Assembly: GCF_014905175.1 (NCBI RefSeq)
Contig: NC_057792.1
Coordinates: 18,544,963-18,608,962 of the forward strand
Length of the DNA stretch: 64,000 nucleotides
Source: Aphidius gifuensis
Lineage: Eukaryota; Arthropoda; Insecta; Hymenoptera; Braconidae
Reading direction: 5' to 3'
In this document: positions 27,901 through 38,930 of the stretch, piece after piece
Numbering within the stretch: the first letter of the stretch is position 1
Layout of the letters: each line of letters starts with the position of its first letter
Notes under the pieces: generated by a model
Told to the model about the DNA's origin: nothing
Database searches by the model: none
Seen by the model: the letters and a program-made list of their open reading frames with translations, nothing else
Program-made: the position numbers and the translations under genes

Positions 27901-30046
27901 GCTATTTTATCCCAGTGACGATATGTATTATTATTATCATTATTTTATAAAAAAATTAAATGTATTTATGTTGGAAATATTAAATTTATATTAAAATTAT
28001 TGACAGTGTCTTTAAACTACCCCCCTGTGTGTGAAAAAAAAAAAAAACAATTCTTTGTTGAGAAACGCTAGAGAAATTTACAGAGAAAAAAATATATCTA
28101 TGGAAATTAGCTGATAAATAATGTATCATTATTATCATAAAATAAATAATATATATTATTTAATTTAATTGAAAAATATACACATGTGATTCAGGGCATT
28201 ACAGTATTAACTGTGCAAATTAATACAATGTAAAATTCAGAATACGGATAAAAAGTTTACAAAAAAGATAGATATAACACAGTGGTGTGAAAGGCAGACG
28301 AAAAAAAAATAGGCTAAATTGCAAAAGATCATATCGAGCATAACAAAACCGTAAAATAACATGTTGTACAGCTAGTACTGTACTAGGAGTAGAAAAAAAA
28401 ATAGGAAGCTAGTTAAATTCTGGCTACTGAATAAGTGTAATACCTAGTTTTGCAAATATATTTTTTGATAACTGTTATTGTCTATGAATAAATAAATAAT
28501 TAAATAAATAAATAAATATTAAAGCAAAATTTAGAGACATTAATTTGTCATATTAATTTAAAATGCCAAACGCGTGCGACCTGCCTTTCGAATTTGAGGA
28601 CATGTAGCACGTGTTTCTATATTTTTTTTCGACATTTTTTTTTTGCCATTAACAATTAATTATTTATTAAATAATTTTAATTCGATAAATATCATGCATT
28701 GTAAATAAAAAAGATATATTAAACTGCGTAAATTTGGTAAAAATTATTTAATGAAAATATAAGGTGATTAAAAAAAAATAAATTTATTTAACGATCAACA
28801 GGCAAAAGAAAGCAAACGAAGGCAGTGTGACCACATTCCAGAGACACTCCCACTCGATATACTTTGAGTCTACTGCATGTATTTACTTTTATTAAATATG
28901 TATTTAATTTTCCAATAATATTTATTATAAATAAATGTTTGGCTGATTTAATCTCATTTTATTATTTACTCTTGTTCGAGAAACTTGATACATTTTTTTT
29001 TACTAGAGAAACAGTCATTTTATTGTCGAAATAATATTTGGTACTATTTACTAGGATAAACAAAATTATATTTAACAAAAAAAGAGTGGATAATGGATAA
29101 ATTTCATAGATCAAAAAAAAATAAATAAAAAAGTTAATCGTGTGAACCTCGTGAAAGACAATTTCTCAGTAGAAAAATAAATATTTTTCGATTACTATTG
29201 TTGTTAATATTTCGACAATAATGAACGTCATGATTACCACTGACATAGAACAATAGAATCATAGAAAAACCAGTTTATATTTTGTAAAAAAAATTTGCAA
29301 TAATCAAAAAAAAAAAAAATAAAGAGTTGTGTGTTAAATTACTTGGGTTACCATTATTGGACCACTAAGGCATCGTTGTAGAGCAACAATCGACTCACAT
29401 TACACACGCGCTAAATATATATATAAAAAACTTGAAAAGAACAAAAAAAAAAAAACACTATTTTCTCATAAATCTCCATTTTGAATACGAAGCTGCAAAA
29501 AAAAAATCATAATAATAATAAAACAAATGAAAAAAAAAAAATACTCGAAAAAATTTTCGATTTCGAATGAGATGCGCGAGTTAATTGTAGAAAAAGTGTC
29601 AACAATGTTTGTTTATTTATTTTTTTGTTGTTAAATTGTTGTAGATTATAGATTAAAAAATAAATTTGTCAGGGTGGATGATATTGGCTGGTGAGAGACA
29701 ATATGGCAGCTATGTACGCATTGAACACAACCAAAAAAAAAAAATACATAAAAATTGTTTAAACAATAACTAAATTAATGAAAATATATAAATAAATATA
29801 TCAATTTTGTATAAAAATAAACAAAGATGGTTGAATGCTTAATTGTTGTTAGAAATTTATATTATTTATGAAAAATAAATTGTAAATTAATGTTGATAAT
29901 TTACAATTAAAATGTGAATTTAGGTTATATTGGCGTAAAAATTATACACTGAATATGGCTTTATTATGATTACGAAATTTTTTAAATTTGAGTATAAATT
30001 AATCTACGCTTTAATTAAATATTATAAAATATATTTTCTGTTAACA
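24971..30046. other. Intergenic AT-rich stretch
   Basis: No gene can be supported. Composition is AT-rich with homopolymer runs and a (CT)n run near 25116-25133. Slightly GC-richer islands occur near 26140-26270, 26525-26580, 26890-26960, 27840-27920, 28560-28610, 28800-28870 and 29340-29410. The 80-codon ORF through 26145-26387 has no recognisable domain and no splice context, so it is not called. Confidence 0.5.
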
Positions 30047-30375
30047 ATTGTACTCACTTATGGCAGCAATATGTCCAAAGGTTCCTCTTAACAATACAAG
30101 TCTTATTTATCACACAAATAATTAATTTTATATTATTATATCCTCTCACTTGTTTATTTTTTATTTTTGTTTATTAATAATTATTATAACTTATTTATTA
30201 TTTAATAATTAAACACACAATCTCTCTCAAAAAAAATACACTTAGTTAATGTAACACGGAATTTTTTTTTTTTATTGAAAGTGAGTCTCCATTTGGCACG
30301 GAGTTTGTCAAGACTACCGAGTACCGCGGGAAAGCGCATTTAGATTTTAGCCGCATTTACAATATTGTATAACGG

Positions 30376-30530
30376 AATAGGGATATGCGATATTCGGCGA
30401 TATATCGGGTAGCCGATATATATCGATATATATCGGCTACTTTTAGCCGATATTTTTTTTATAGATATCGCCCTAAAAATATCGGTGACTTTGGACACTG
30501 CTTAATTAATTGGTTTAATAAATTCAAATA
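30376..30530. repeat. CGATAT-rich palindromic repeat with 32-bp perfect palindrome
   Basis: A cluster of GATATCG-type words starts at TAGGGATATGCGATATTCGG. Positions 30409-30440 are a perfect 32-bp palindrome centred on ATCGAT, with arms GTAGCCGATATATATC and its complement. A related stretch at about 33280-33340, read on the minus strand, begins TAGAGATGTGTGCGATATC. Such ends resemble hAT-type termini, but no 8-bp target duplication was found, so the family is a guess. Confidence 0.5.
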
Positions 30531-30707
30531 AATTAAAGTTCTGATGATTATTGATGGCAAATGTCTAAAAGAAGGATGTGACTTTTTAATTTTTGAAGAA
30601 ATAATTTAGCCAAATAAATTAATAGGTGATCCTTTCCTTAGACTTTTGCCATCGATATTTAATTTATTTGTTATTATAATAATAATTTGATGTATCATGT
30701 ATAATCC

Positions 30708-30874
30708 CTGCACCCGTATTCAGAGGATGTTCTCATTAGGGCGTTTTTTTTCCGATGGTGGCGTTTGTGAAGCTTTTCTATGTGAAATCTATATAAAAAA
30801 AATTTTGTCAAGCGCCATCAGCGGAAAAAAAAAGCCCTAATGAGAACAATTTTGCCCCGTGAATACGGGTGCTG
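30708..30874. mobile_element. 161-bp MITE with CTG target duplication
   Basis: The element 30711-30871 starts CACCCGTATTCA and ends with its perfect complement TGAATACGGGTG. The inverted similarity continues inward through GTTCTCATTAGGGC. It is flanked by CTG on both sides (30708-30710 and 30872-30874). The other foldback arm carries the uninterrupted site, with one CTG (minus strand, 32951-32953) followed by GTGAAAATT. That paralogous empty site supports insertion with a 3-bp duplication. It has no coding capacity. Confidence 0.7.
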
Positions 30875-31295
30875 GTGGAAATATTTTCTCTACTTTTTTC
30901 CACCTTTTTGAGGAGAAAAGGTTGGAGACAGTTGGAGAAAAGTCGGAATCAAGAAGACTAGAAAGAAGGAGAGTCAACTCCCTGTAGTGGGGGATAGGCC
31001 AAATGGGACAAAATATGTCCTGTACCTCGAGCTTCTCAAATTTGCCAATTTGGCGCTGATTGTTCTCAGCCGTACTTATGCGCTAACTATTTTCAATAAA
31101 TATTGTTATAGCGCAAGTTCGTCTATGCATGTATTTGCATGTATGAGATTGAACATAACCATATCTCAAGTGTCAAACGATTTTAAAGTTAAAAACAATA
31201 TATATCAATATTACAATATTTGTAAACAATTCTAAGGGATTTAGTTTGGGATTCAGTTAATCTATTTTTTCATCGATTCTATAAAACTATATTAG

Positions 31296-31377
31296 GTAAG
31301 TATATATTGCAATTAATATTGAAAAATTTTTTTTTTCCAAAGTTAGTTTATTAACTAATTGTTTTATTTTTTTTTAG
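31296..31377 (+). other. Predicted leader intron of the foldback gene
   Basis: An 82-nt intron with consensus GTAAGT donor and a long T tract before the AG acceptor, directly upstream of the 104-codon ORF. The combination of consensus signals and typical insect intron size is the main support that the ORF is expressed. Confidence 0.45.
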
Positions 31378-31398
31378 CTGATAAAATTCATAATAAAG

Positions 31399-31713
31399 AT
31401 GAAAAAAAAAGTAAAGCGTGTAAAAAAACTTTTTCAAAAACTCCAGATGAAGGGAGACCTCATCAAATTTCCAAGTAATATGTGGGTGAGTGTTCAGGGC
31501 TTTAATCATCGCATTATATATGCTAAATATGAAGCTGATTTAAGTACTTCTACAAATGTAATCATATATCCCAACATGGATGTAGAGGTAACATATGGTG
31601 AAAAAACATTGGAGTGGATATATTGTGTGACTCCAAAAGTAGTAGATGATGTACAAAATATCATTAACTGGATAGATACAATACCACCATTTGACTGTGC
31701 ACGCGATAATTAA
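31399..31713 (+). CDS. Small protein of unknown function inside foldback
   Basis: A 104-codon frame starts MKKKVKRVKKLFQKLQMKGD and ends in FDCARDN. I do not recognise it. The N-terminus is very basic; the rest has balanced composition with alternating hydrophobic residues (IIYAKYEADL, NVIIYPNMDVEV, LEWIYCV), which looks like a folded beta-rich domain rather than AT-rich noise. A strong intron lies just upstream: donor TTAG|GTAAGT at 31296 and a pyrimidine-rich acceptor TTTTTTTTTAG ending at 31377. The ATG is 21 nt into the second exon, so the first exon would be leader, starting in or near the left foldback arm. It could be element cargo, a truncated host gene or a viral remnant. Confidence 0.45.
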   Translation: MKKKVKRVKKLFQKLQMKGDLIKFPSNMWVSVQGFNHRIIYAKYEADLSTSTNVIIYPNMDVEVTYGEKTLEWIYCVTPKVVDDVQNIINWIDTIPPFDCARDN

Positions 31714-31750
31714 TATCCAACATAACAAATTGAATTGTACATACATGATC

Positions 31751-31771
31751 GGAGTCTATACAATAGACTCC
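31751..31771 (+). other. Perfect 9-bp stem hairpin after the ORF
   Basis: GGAGTCTAT and ATAGACTCC are perfectly complementary around an ACA loop, 37 bp downstream of the stop codon and followed by an A run. It could affect the 3' end of the transcript, or simply be element structure. Confidence 0.55.
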
Positions 31772-31779
31772 AGATTTAA

Positions 31780-32335
31780 AAAAAAAATTGAGAATTGTAA
31801 CATTTTAATTTAAGAGAAAATATCTTCAATACTTTAAATATTATAAACAAGCTTATTAACGTTTAACGTTATTAATTTTGTACTGAAATACTTTTAATCA
31901 TTGCAAATTTATAATCTGGGTAAAGCTCCGGATTCAAAACAAAACATTAACAAATACTGTTATAAAAAAATTGAGAATTGTAACATTTTAATTTAAGAGA
32001 ATACAACTCAAATACTTTAAAAATTGTAAACAAGCTTATTAACGTTTAACGTTATTAATTTTGTACTGCAAATACTTTTAATCATTGCAAATTTATAATC
32101 TGGGTAAAGCTCCGGATTCAAAACAAAACATTAACAAATACTGTTATAAAAAAATTGAGAATTGTAACATTTTAATTTAAGAGAATATAACTCAAATACT
32201 TTAAAAATTGTAAACAAGCTTATTAACGTTTAACGTTATTAATTTTGTACTGCAAATACTTTTAATCATTGCAAATTTATAATCTGGGTAAAGCTCCAGA
32301 TTCAAAACAAAACATTAACGAAAATTGTAATATTT
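31780..32335. repeat. Three tandem copies of a 183-bp repeat
   Basis: TTGAGAATTGTAACATTTTA begins copies at 31788, 31971 and 32155, giving periods of 183 and 184 bp. Copies 2 and 3 are almost identical; copy 1 differs by small changes. Each copy contains AACGTTTAACGTT and TCTGGGTAAAGCTCC. The array lies between the small gene and the right foldback arm. It is minisatellite-like and has no coding frame. Confidence 0.85.
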
Positions 32336-33191
32336 ATCAACAATCTAGGCAAGAGTAAACTGCTAACCGATATTTTTATTTTTAAAAACTGAAATTGCTG
32401 GAAATAAAATAATTATGATTAATTAAAAAATAATTCACATTATATTGCCATTTTTCTATAAATCAATATTTATTTTTATCTAGTTACTTTCAAATGTTTT
32501 ACTTATTTTGATTTTGCCGGTAGAGCACTTTTTAATACAACAAACTCGCGGCATACTTTTATATAAATTTGATATAAAATATATATATGATATGACAGAA
32601 AAGAAAAAAAAAGAGAAAGTACGCTATTCTAGACGAACATGCGCTATAACAATATTTATTGAAAATAGTTAGCGCATAAGTACGGCTGAGAACAATCAGC
32701 GCCAAATTGGCAAATTTGAGAAGCTCGAGGTACAGGACATATTTTGTCCCATTTCCAATGTACGGAGTTGACTCTCCTTCTTTCTAGTCTTCTTGGTCGG
32801 AATAAATTTAAGGTGGAGATTGGATGAAGAAAAGTCGGAATAAATTTTAGGCGGAGAAATTTGTCCGGCATTTCTCCGACCATGGATCATTTTCGGAAAA
32901 AGGTGGAAAAAGCGGAGAAAGATGGAGAAAAGGCAGAGAAAAATTTTCACCAGAGATGAAATATAAATAATAATATAAATAATACAATAAATATTTGTAA
33001 ATATTCAAAACTTTACATAGAATGGGTAATAATTTATATTAACTAATAATTATTAATGAATAAAAATAAAAAAAAAAACAAGTGAGAGGATATAATAATA
33101 TAAAAAAATTAATTATTATTTGTGTGATAAATAAGACTTGCATTGTTGAGAAACCTTTGGACATATTACTGCAATAAGTGAGTACAATTTT

Positions 33192-34151
33192 CGGTAGAAA
33201 AAATATATATGATAAAATTCAATCAAAGTGTAGAGTATTAGTATATCAATTATCAATAGTCCGATACTGGAAAAAAAAAATAGCCGATATTTTAAATATC
33301 GATATTTTTTTTTTCAAGATATCGCACACATCTCTAGGCATCTTAATGGTATTTTACACTGTTTTTAATAAATAAGAATAAAAGGAGTTCCAAATCCAAT
33401 GTTTAATTAAAATATACAAAAACATATATTTAATACTAGTAGTATTAATTATTTATATTAAATATTAATATTCAATACTAGTAGTATTAAATATATGATT
33501 TGAAAAAGGCAGATATTTTTTTATATTTTTCTGCGCATGACACTGAGTTGTGCGCAATAATATAAATAATTAAAATTATAATAAATTTATTATTAATAAT
33601 TGATTATAATAATCAATAATTTAAGCTACAATAATTATCAATATCTCATTATAATAAATAATAATTTAAGCTATGATAATAATTAAAAATTGATGTTTTT
33701 TTTTATCTTTTTACAATTCATTTATTGAAATTCTAGCGCTAAATTAGCGTCTTTATTTACGTCAAAAAATAATAATAATAAAAAACTGAACGCAACCTGA
33801 AGAAGAGCAATGTTTTTAGGTTTTTTTTCAAGTCATATGTTGCAATGTGTTGACTGTTGATGTGATGTGTCCAATGTCGACGTCGACATGATTAAAAATC
33901 AAGATCAGTCCTGATAATTATTGATAAATTTATTTCAATAATATTCAACGTTTCATCCATATTTGTTATATAATCACTGACAATGACTTTCATATTCAAA
34001 CCCATTAAAATTAGATAAGAGGTTTTAATTTTTATTTTTTTTATTTATCATCATCAAGTAGACAGTTGTTGAGTGATTTTTATATTTTTTTTTCACAGTT
34101 GAATTTGTCAGTTACATCAAGACACATTAAAGTAATTTAAAAAATAGTCAA
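33192..34151. other. Intergenic, upstream of CANT1
   Basis: Contains the CGATAT-type repeat fragment (33280-33340), two copies of AATACTAGTAGTATT near 33433 and 33476, and two copies of AATAATTTAAGCTA near 33615-33675. A TTTACGTCA motif lies near 33757 and a GTCGACGTCGACAT cluster near 33876. The CANT1 promoter and leader should be in 33700-34150, but no start site can be named. Confidence 0.4.
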
Positions 34152-35496
34152 ATGACCCAAGTTCAAAGACGCAATAGTAAAACAAAAAAAAATGATACAA
34201 TGTCATTATTACATGATTGGAGAGAAGCATTAAGAAAACCTCATGTATACAGAGTTGGTAGTGGTTCATTAAGAATTCAAAATCAATTTTTAATAATATT
34301 TAGTATTGTATTATTACTACCAATATTATATTATACATATCCAACAATATTGGATACTGTTTGTCCAGTAAAACATCAAGCATCATCATGTTTTGCTTAT
34401 TACAAATATGATGATACTTATCCATTAACAAAATCAACAAAAACAGCACTTGGTATAACATATAAAATATCATTAATAAGTGATCTTGATACTGACTCAA
34501 AAGTTAATGATAAAAATAAATGGATAAGTTATGTAAAAGAAGGTAGTTTAACATGGCAACCACAATCAAATAAAATATCAATTTATTGGGAAAATAATAA
34601 TGATTATGAATTATCATCAACACTTGCTATGAAAGGGCGTGGTATGGAATTATCAGAACTTGTTACATTTAATGGTAAATTATTAAGTTTTGATGATAGA
34701 ACTGGTCTTGTTTATTATATTGAAAATAAAACAGCTTATCCATGGATAATATTGATGGATGGTGATGGTAAAAAAACAAAAGGTATAAAAATAAATTAAC
34801 TAATTTATCATAATCATTTGATGTATTAATTTTTTGTATATTATATTTAGGTTTTAAATCAGAATGGGCAACTGTTAAAGATAATTTATTGTATGTTGGA
34901 AGTATGGGAAAAGAATGGACAACATCTGATGGTATATTTAATCATCATGATCCAATGTGGGTCAAAGTAATATCACCAAGAGGCGAAGTACAATCATTAA
35001 ATTGGATTGATAATTATAAAAAACTTAGACAAGCAATTGGCATTGAATTTCCAGGCTACATGATACATGAATCTGGTGAATGGAGTAATGTATTAAAAAA
35101 ATGGATATTTTTACCAAGAAGATGCTCCAAAGAACAATACAATGAAACTAAAGATGAAGTTATGAGTTGTAATGTTTTATTAACAGCTGATGATGATTTT
35201 TCAAATGTCAAGGTAGAAAAATATATAAAATTTATATATTATTTATTATTAAATTGTATTATTTATTTATTTATTTTATTCAGGTAACGATTATTGATAA
35301 TTCACAAGGAGTACGTGGATTTTCAAGCTTTAAATTTCTTCCTGGTAGTGATGATAAAATAATTATTGCATTAAAGAGTGAAGAGTTTCAAGGTAATACT
35401 AAAACTTATATAACTGCATTCACAATTGATGGTACAATACTCATGAATGATGTTAAAATTGCTGATCAAAAATTTGAGGGAATTGAATTTGTATAA
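34152..35496 (+). CDS. CANT1: Soluble calcium-activated nucleotidase 1 (apyrase family)
   Basis: Calcium-dependent nucleoside diphosphatase (mainly UDP and GDP), acting in the ER/Golgi in support of glycosylation, or secreted. Exons are 34152-34782, 34851-35212 and 35284-35496; all junctions keep frame and give 401 aa, matching vertebrate CANT1 length. After a basic cytosolic N-terminus, residues about 45-65 (FLIIFSIVLLLPILYYTYPT) form a signal anchor, so type II topology is likely. Family motifs follow in order: KWISYVKEGSL, MELSELVTFNGKLLSFDDRTG, GFKSEWATVKDNLLYVGSMG, GKEWTTSDG, PGYMIHESGEWS, KKWIFLPRRCSKEQY, GFSSFKFLPG, IIALKSEE and the C-terminal KFEGIEFV. These cover the five-bladed propeller including the Ca-binding acidic residues. 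Blood-feeding insects use relatives as salivary apyrases; the anchor here argues for the housekeeping form. Confidence 0.95.
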
Positions 35497-36357
35497 ATAT
35501 AGTAATAATTAGCTAATTGTATAATTAATTTTTGTAAAAATAATTGTACATATGTGCGATTTATAAATAATTGTAAAAAAAAAAACATTATCATTCTCAG
35601 CTAAATACAGTATCAATATTAATTAAAGATAAAAAATAAGAATACTTGATGAATAAATATATATTTTTTTCATGTTAATTTGCATTTTATATTTTATTCA
35701 ACAAAAGATAAAAAGAAAAACGTAAAGACTTGGTATTTTAATTTAACTGATAAGAAAATACAAATTAAAAATTTTTTATTTACTTTCTAGAGGTCATGAT
35801 GTAGCACTTTTTATCATCATGGAATTGTCCAAGTGTCTTGAGTAATCAACGTGTCTAGTCCTGATAGATGAAACATCTAGAAATTTGTTTGAAATAATGT
35901 TCTTTTTGATGAAAATCTTTAGAAAAGCATCACGCAAGCGTCAACGAAATAACATAATAAGTTATCATTGCGCTTGCGAATTTATCATGATCGCGAGTAT
36001 GTAATTTATACACGAGTAATATTTTTTTATCATTTTTTAAAAATATAAATAAGCCATTTTGACCTACAAATAATATATATGCATCTAATAACGTCATCAT
36101 GTTTAAATCAATACATAACTAATCATGAAAAAAAAAAAATGTTGCGGATTAAAAAAAAGAAAACATACAGTATATTACACTGCAGTGTGTTATCACTGTC
36201 TAGATATAACAAAAAAAATTTTTTTTTTAGTGTCTGTTGTGCCTTCTTCATGACACATCAATTGTCATTGATAAATTTATACAACAATGAAGAGAGTGTT
36301 AAAAAAATATATAGACAGATGAAAAATTAATGTCATCAATATTTTTGATGACTTAAA
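35497..36357. other. Spacer between CANT1 and TTC39C-like gene
   Basis: Holds the CANT1 3' UTR (AATAAA-like words near 35564 and 35651) and the promoter and leader of the next gene. An ORF at 36079-36330 is low-complexity K/F-rich and is not called. Nothing else was seen. Confidence 0.5.
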
Positions 36358-38596
36358 ATGGCATCATCAGAACCAGACTGGTGTTTTGCTAAAAAAGGTT
36401 TAAAACTTTTTTTAAATAACAAGCCAGATGAAGCTGAAATATTATTTGCTCAAAGACCAGATAGTTTTCATATTAAAACAGCAAGATGTTACATGTTATT
36501 CATGGTAATTATAATAAAATAATAATTTGTTTATTAATTAAATTTAATAATGTATACTTACGAATCCTTAGAATGCCTTGATGACCTTTGAAAATGATAA
36601 ACTTGAAGAAGCTGTTAAATTATTAAATGAAACAGAACGTGAATGTGTTGATGATGTTGGCTGGTTTAAAACAGTCAAAAATCGTGTATTTAATAATGAT
36701 AAATTACATGATGATTATGGAAAAAAATTAGAAAATCAAATTGTCTTAGCTGATACACAAGTATGTGCTGCAATGCTTGTATTTTTACAACAAGAAGTAT
36801 CAAGTTATGTACGTGGTGGATGGATGATGAGAAAAGCATGGAAAATATATCAACAAACATATTTACAATTATTTCAACTTTATAAACGTACATTTGGTAT
36901 TAATCCATCTGGTTTTAATGGTGATTTTATGTTTAACAAATATAAAAATTCAAATTGGTCAATTGATTCTTGTAACAGTACACCATCAACATCAACAACA
37001 ACAGCATCAACAATACTATCAAAAACATCATCAATTAAAAATTCATTGTCTATGATATTTTCATTAACTAATACGACAAATTCAAAAGAAGAAAAGTATG
37101 AACATTATATGTTTACATATAGATAATTAATATTATTTATTAGATTAATATTAATTTATTTTGTTTTAGCTTTGTTGAACCTGCTGAAGTTGTACGTTTA
37201 ATGTCAGCTGTAAGTTTTGGATATGGAATATTTCAATTATGTGTTAGTCTTGTACCACAATCTCTTCTTAAAGTCATACATTTTTTGGGCTTTGAGGGTG
37301 ATAGACGAGCTGGTCTAACAGCTCTAATGTATGCTAGACTAAGTGAAGACATGCGAGCACCATTAGCAACGTAAGTAATCTGCTTTTAATATCACTAATA
37401 TTTATTAATTTTGTTTTTTATATTTTAGACTATCATTGTTGTGTTATCATACGATAATAAGACCATTTTGTTCTTTCAATGAATCAAATATTAAATGTGG
37501 AGTTGATGCAGCAAAACAGCTGCTAAATGAATGTCAAGATGAATATCATGATAGTGCATTATTTCTATTTTTTACTGGTCGAGCTGAACGTTTAAAAGTA
37601 ATTATTATTATCATCAAACAATTTATTTAAATGCTAATAATTGTAATTGAATATTTAACATTTATTCCAGTCAAACATAAATGCCGCATTGGAAATGTAT
37701 AATCATGCAATGAATGTATCAACACAACGTGAAATAAGACTTCTTTGTCTTCATGAAGTTGCTTGGTGTCATGTTATTTGTTTGAATTATACTGAATCTT
37801 ATAATGCATTTTCAAGATTACAAAATGAATCTCGATGGTGTGAAAGTGTTTATGCATATATTGCATGTGTTTGTGCTGGTTCAATTGGTAAAATTGATGT
37901 TACATTAAAATTATATAGCTATATTAAAACAATGATATCTGTTAATAGTAAAAATACACAGCTTGATACTTTTATATTACGAAGATTAACAAAATTAGTT
38001 AAACCACATAATAATGATGTTTATTCATGTGTTTATTATAAAATATTAGTTTATGAACTTCTTTATTTATGGAATGCAATGAGTTCATGTGCTGATGATT
38101 GTTTACAAAATATTATAACAGGTTTCTATATACATTTTTTATATTTAAAAAAAAGCACATTTGTTAATTAATTTGCCTTTTTTTTTAGAATGTAACAACT
38201 GTGGTAATGATGAGCCTATGGTTGGTCTTGCTAGTTTAATTTCTGGTGCTTGTTATACTTATCTAAATGACAATATCACATCAATAAAATGCTTCAAAAA
38301 TTGTCTCAATAAACGTATTCCATCCAATGACCATGATGATCAACATGTCAGTACTTTTGCTCTTTATGAGCTTGGTAATAATTTATGTAAAATAAATGTA
38401 AGTTTTTACATTACGTCATAGATATGCTTATCTATTTTTAACTATCAATTTTATTGTTTTTTTTTCTTAGAAAATTGATGAAGGAAAAGCTTCACTTGTT
38501 AAAGCCCAATCACAGTATACTAATTACGACTTTGAAAGCCGTCTAAGTGTTAAAATTCATTCTGCCTTAAAAATATATAATACACAAAATTTATAA
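36358..38596 (+). CDS. TTC39C: Tetratricopeptide repeat protein 39C-like
   Basis: A TTC39/IML2-family TPR protein; vertebrate TTC39C is linked to cilia and TTC39B to lipid handling, but biochemical activity is poorly known. Seven exons: 36358-36504, 36572-37095, 37170-37370, 37429-37597, 37671-38121, 38189-38397 and 38471-38596; frames join perfectly to give 608 aa, the usual family size. Diagnostic stretches: LKLFLNNKPDEAEILF, NALMTFENDKLEEAV, VRGGWMMRKAWKIYQQTY, VSFGYGIFQLCVSLVP, FLGFEGDRRAGL, MRAPLATLSLLCYHTIIRPF, LFFTGRAERLK, FSRLQNESRWCESVYAYIA and the final YDFESRLSVKIHSALK. A Ser/Thr-rich linker (about residues 185-220) breaks the N-terminal part. TTC39C is favoured over A/B from the GYGIF...LVP and NESRW segments. 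The start is the first ATG of an open exon. Confidence 0.9.
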
Positions 38597-38930
38597 ATTA
38601 ATTCAATGAAATTTTATTATGTTATCTATTGAAGAAAATTAAAAAAGTGATAATATGTCCGTCTAGATGTAATAATAAATAATAAAATAATGTAATTAAT
38701 TTAAATTAACATAAATAATTCACCCAATTAAAATATAATCAACTGTCAAAAAAACGATCCCAAGAATACTGGATGTCAAAAGTGTCGTTACTGTAATTTA
38801 TCCGGTAGTCATCTCATTATTATCATCTTTTCTAAAAAATGTGCCTTTATTTCTTTAAGATAGCCAAGTATTTATTAACAAAGTGTCTCATATTTGTGAT
38901 AAATTTTCAACAAATAATACAATCAGAATA

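Larger units (their letters stand above)
30047..33191. mobile_element. Long foldback (inverted-repeat) element with internal gene
   Basis: Two pairs of inverted arms enclose a centre of about 1.5 kb. The outer arm, about 30047-30205, is an inverted copy of about 33020-33191 and shares blocks such as ATATGTCCAAAGGTT and AAGTCTTATTTATCACACAA. The inner arm, about 30872-31125, matches about 32632-32957, best over the inner 175 bp (AGACTAGAAAGAAGGAGAGT, GGGACAAAATATGTCCTGTA). The left arm is longer because it contains a palindrome and a 161-bp MITE. The centre holds a small spliced gene, a hairpin and three tandem repeats. No transposase was recognised and no clear target duplication was seen, so the true ends are uncertain. 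Confidence 0.65.

Noticed and set aside
30987..31235. 82-codon ORF overlapping the left foldback arm
   Set aside because: Its first part is arm repeat sequence, present in inverted form at 32632-32800, and the rest is AT-rich. The spliced frame at 31399 is the better gene candidate.
32656..32950. Two overlapping minus-strand ORFs (75 and 84 codons)
   Set aside because: Both are translations of the right foldback arm in different frames; no protein-like conservation is visible.
38860..38930. Upstream extension of the SUN gene from acceptor CTTTAAG
   Set aside because: The frame is open, but no start exon with a compatible donor was found, so the ATG at 38931 was kept. The alternative is noted in the entry.
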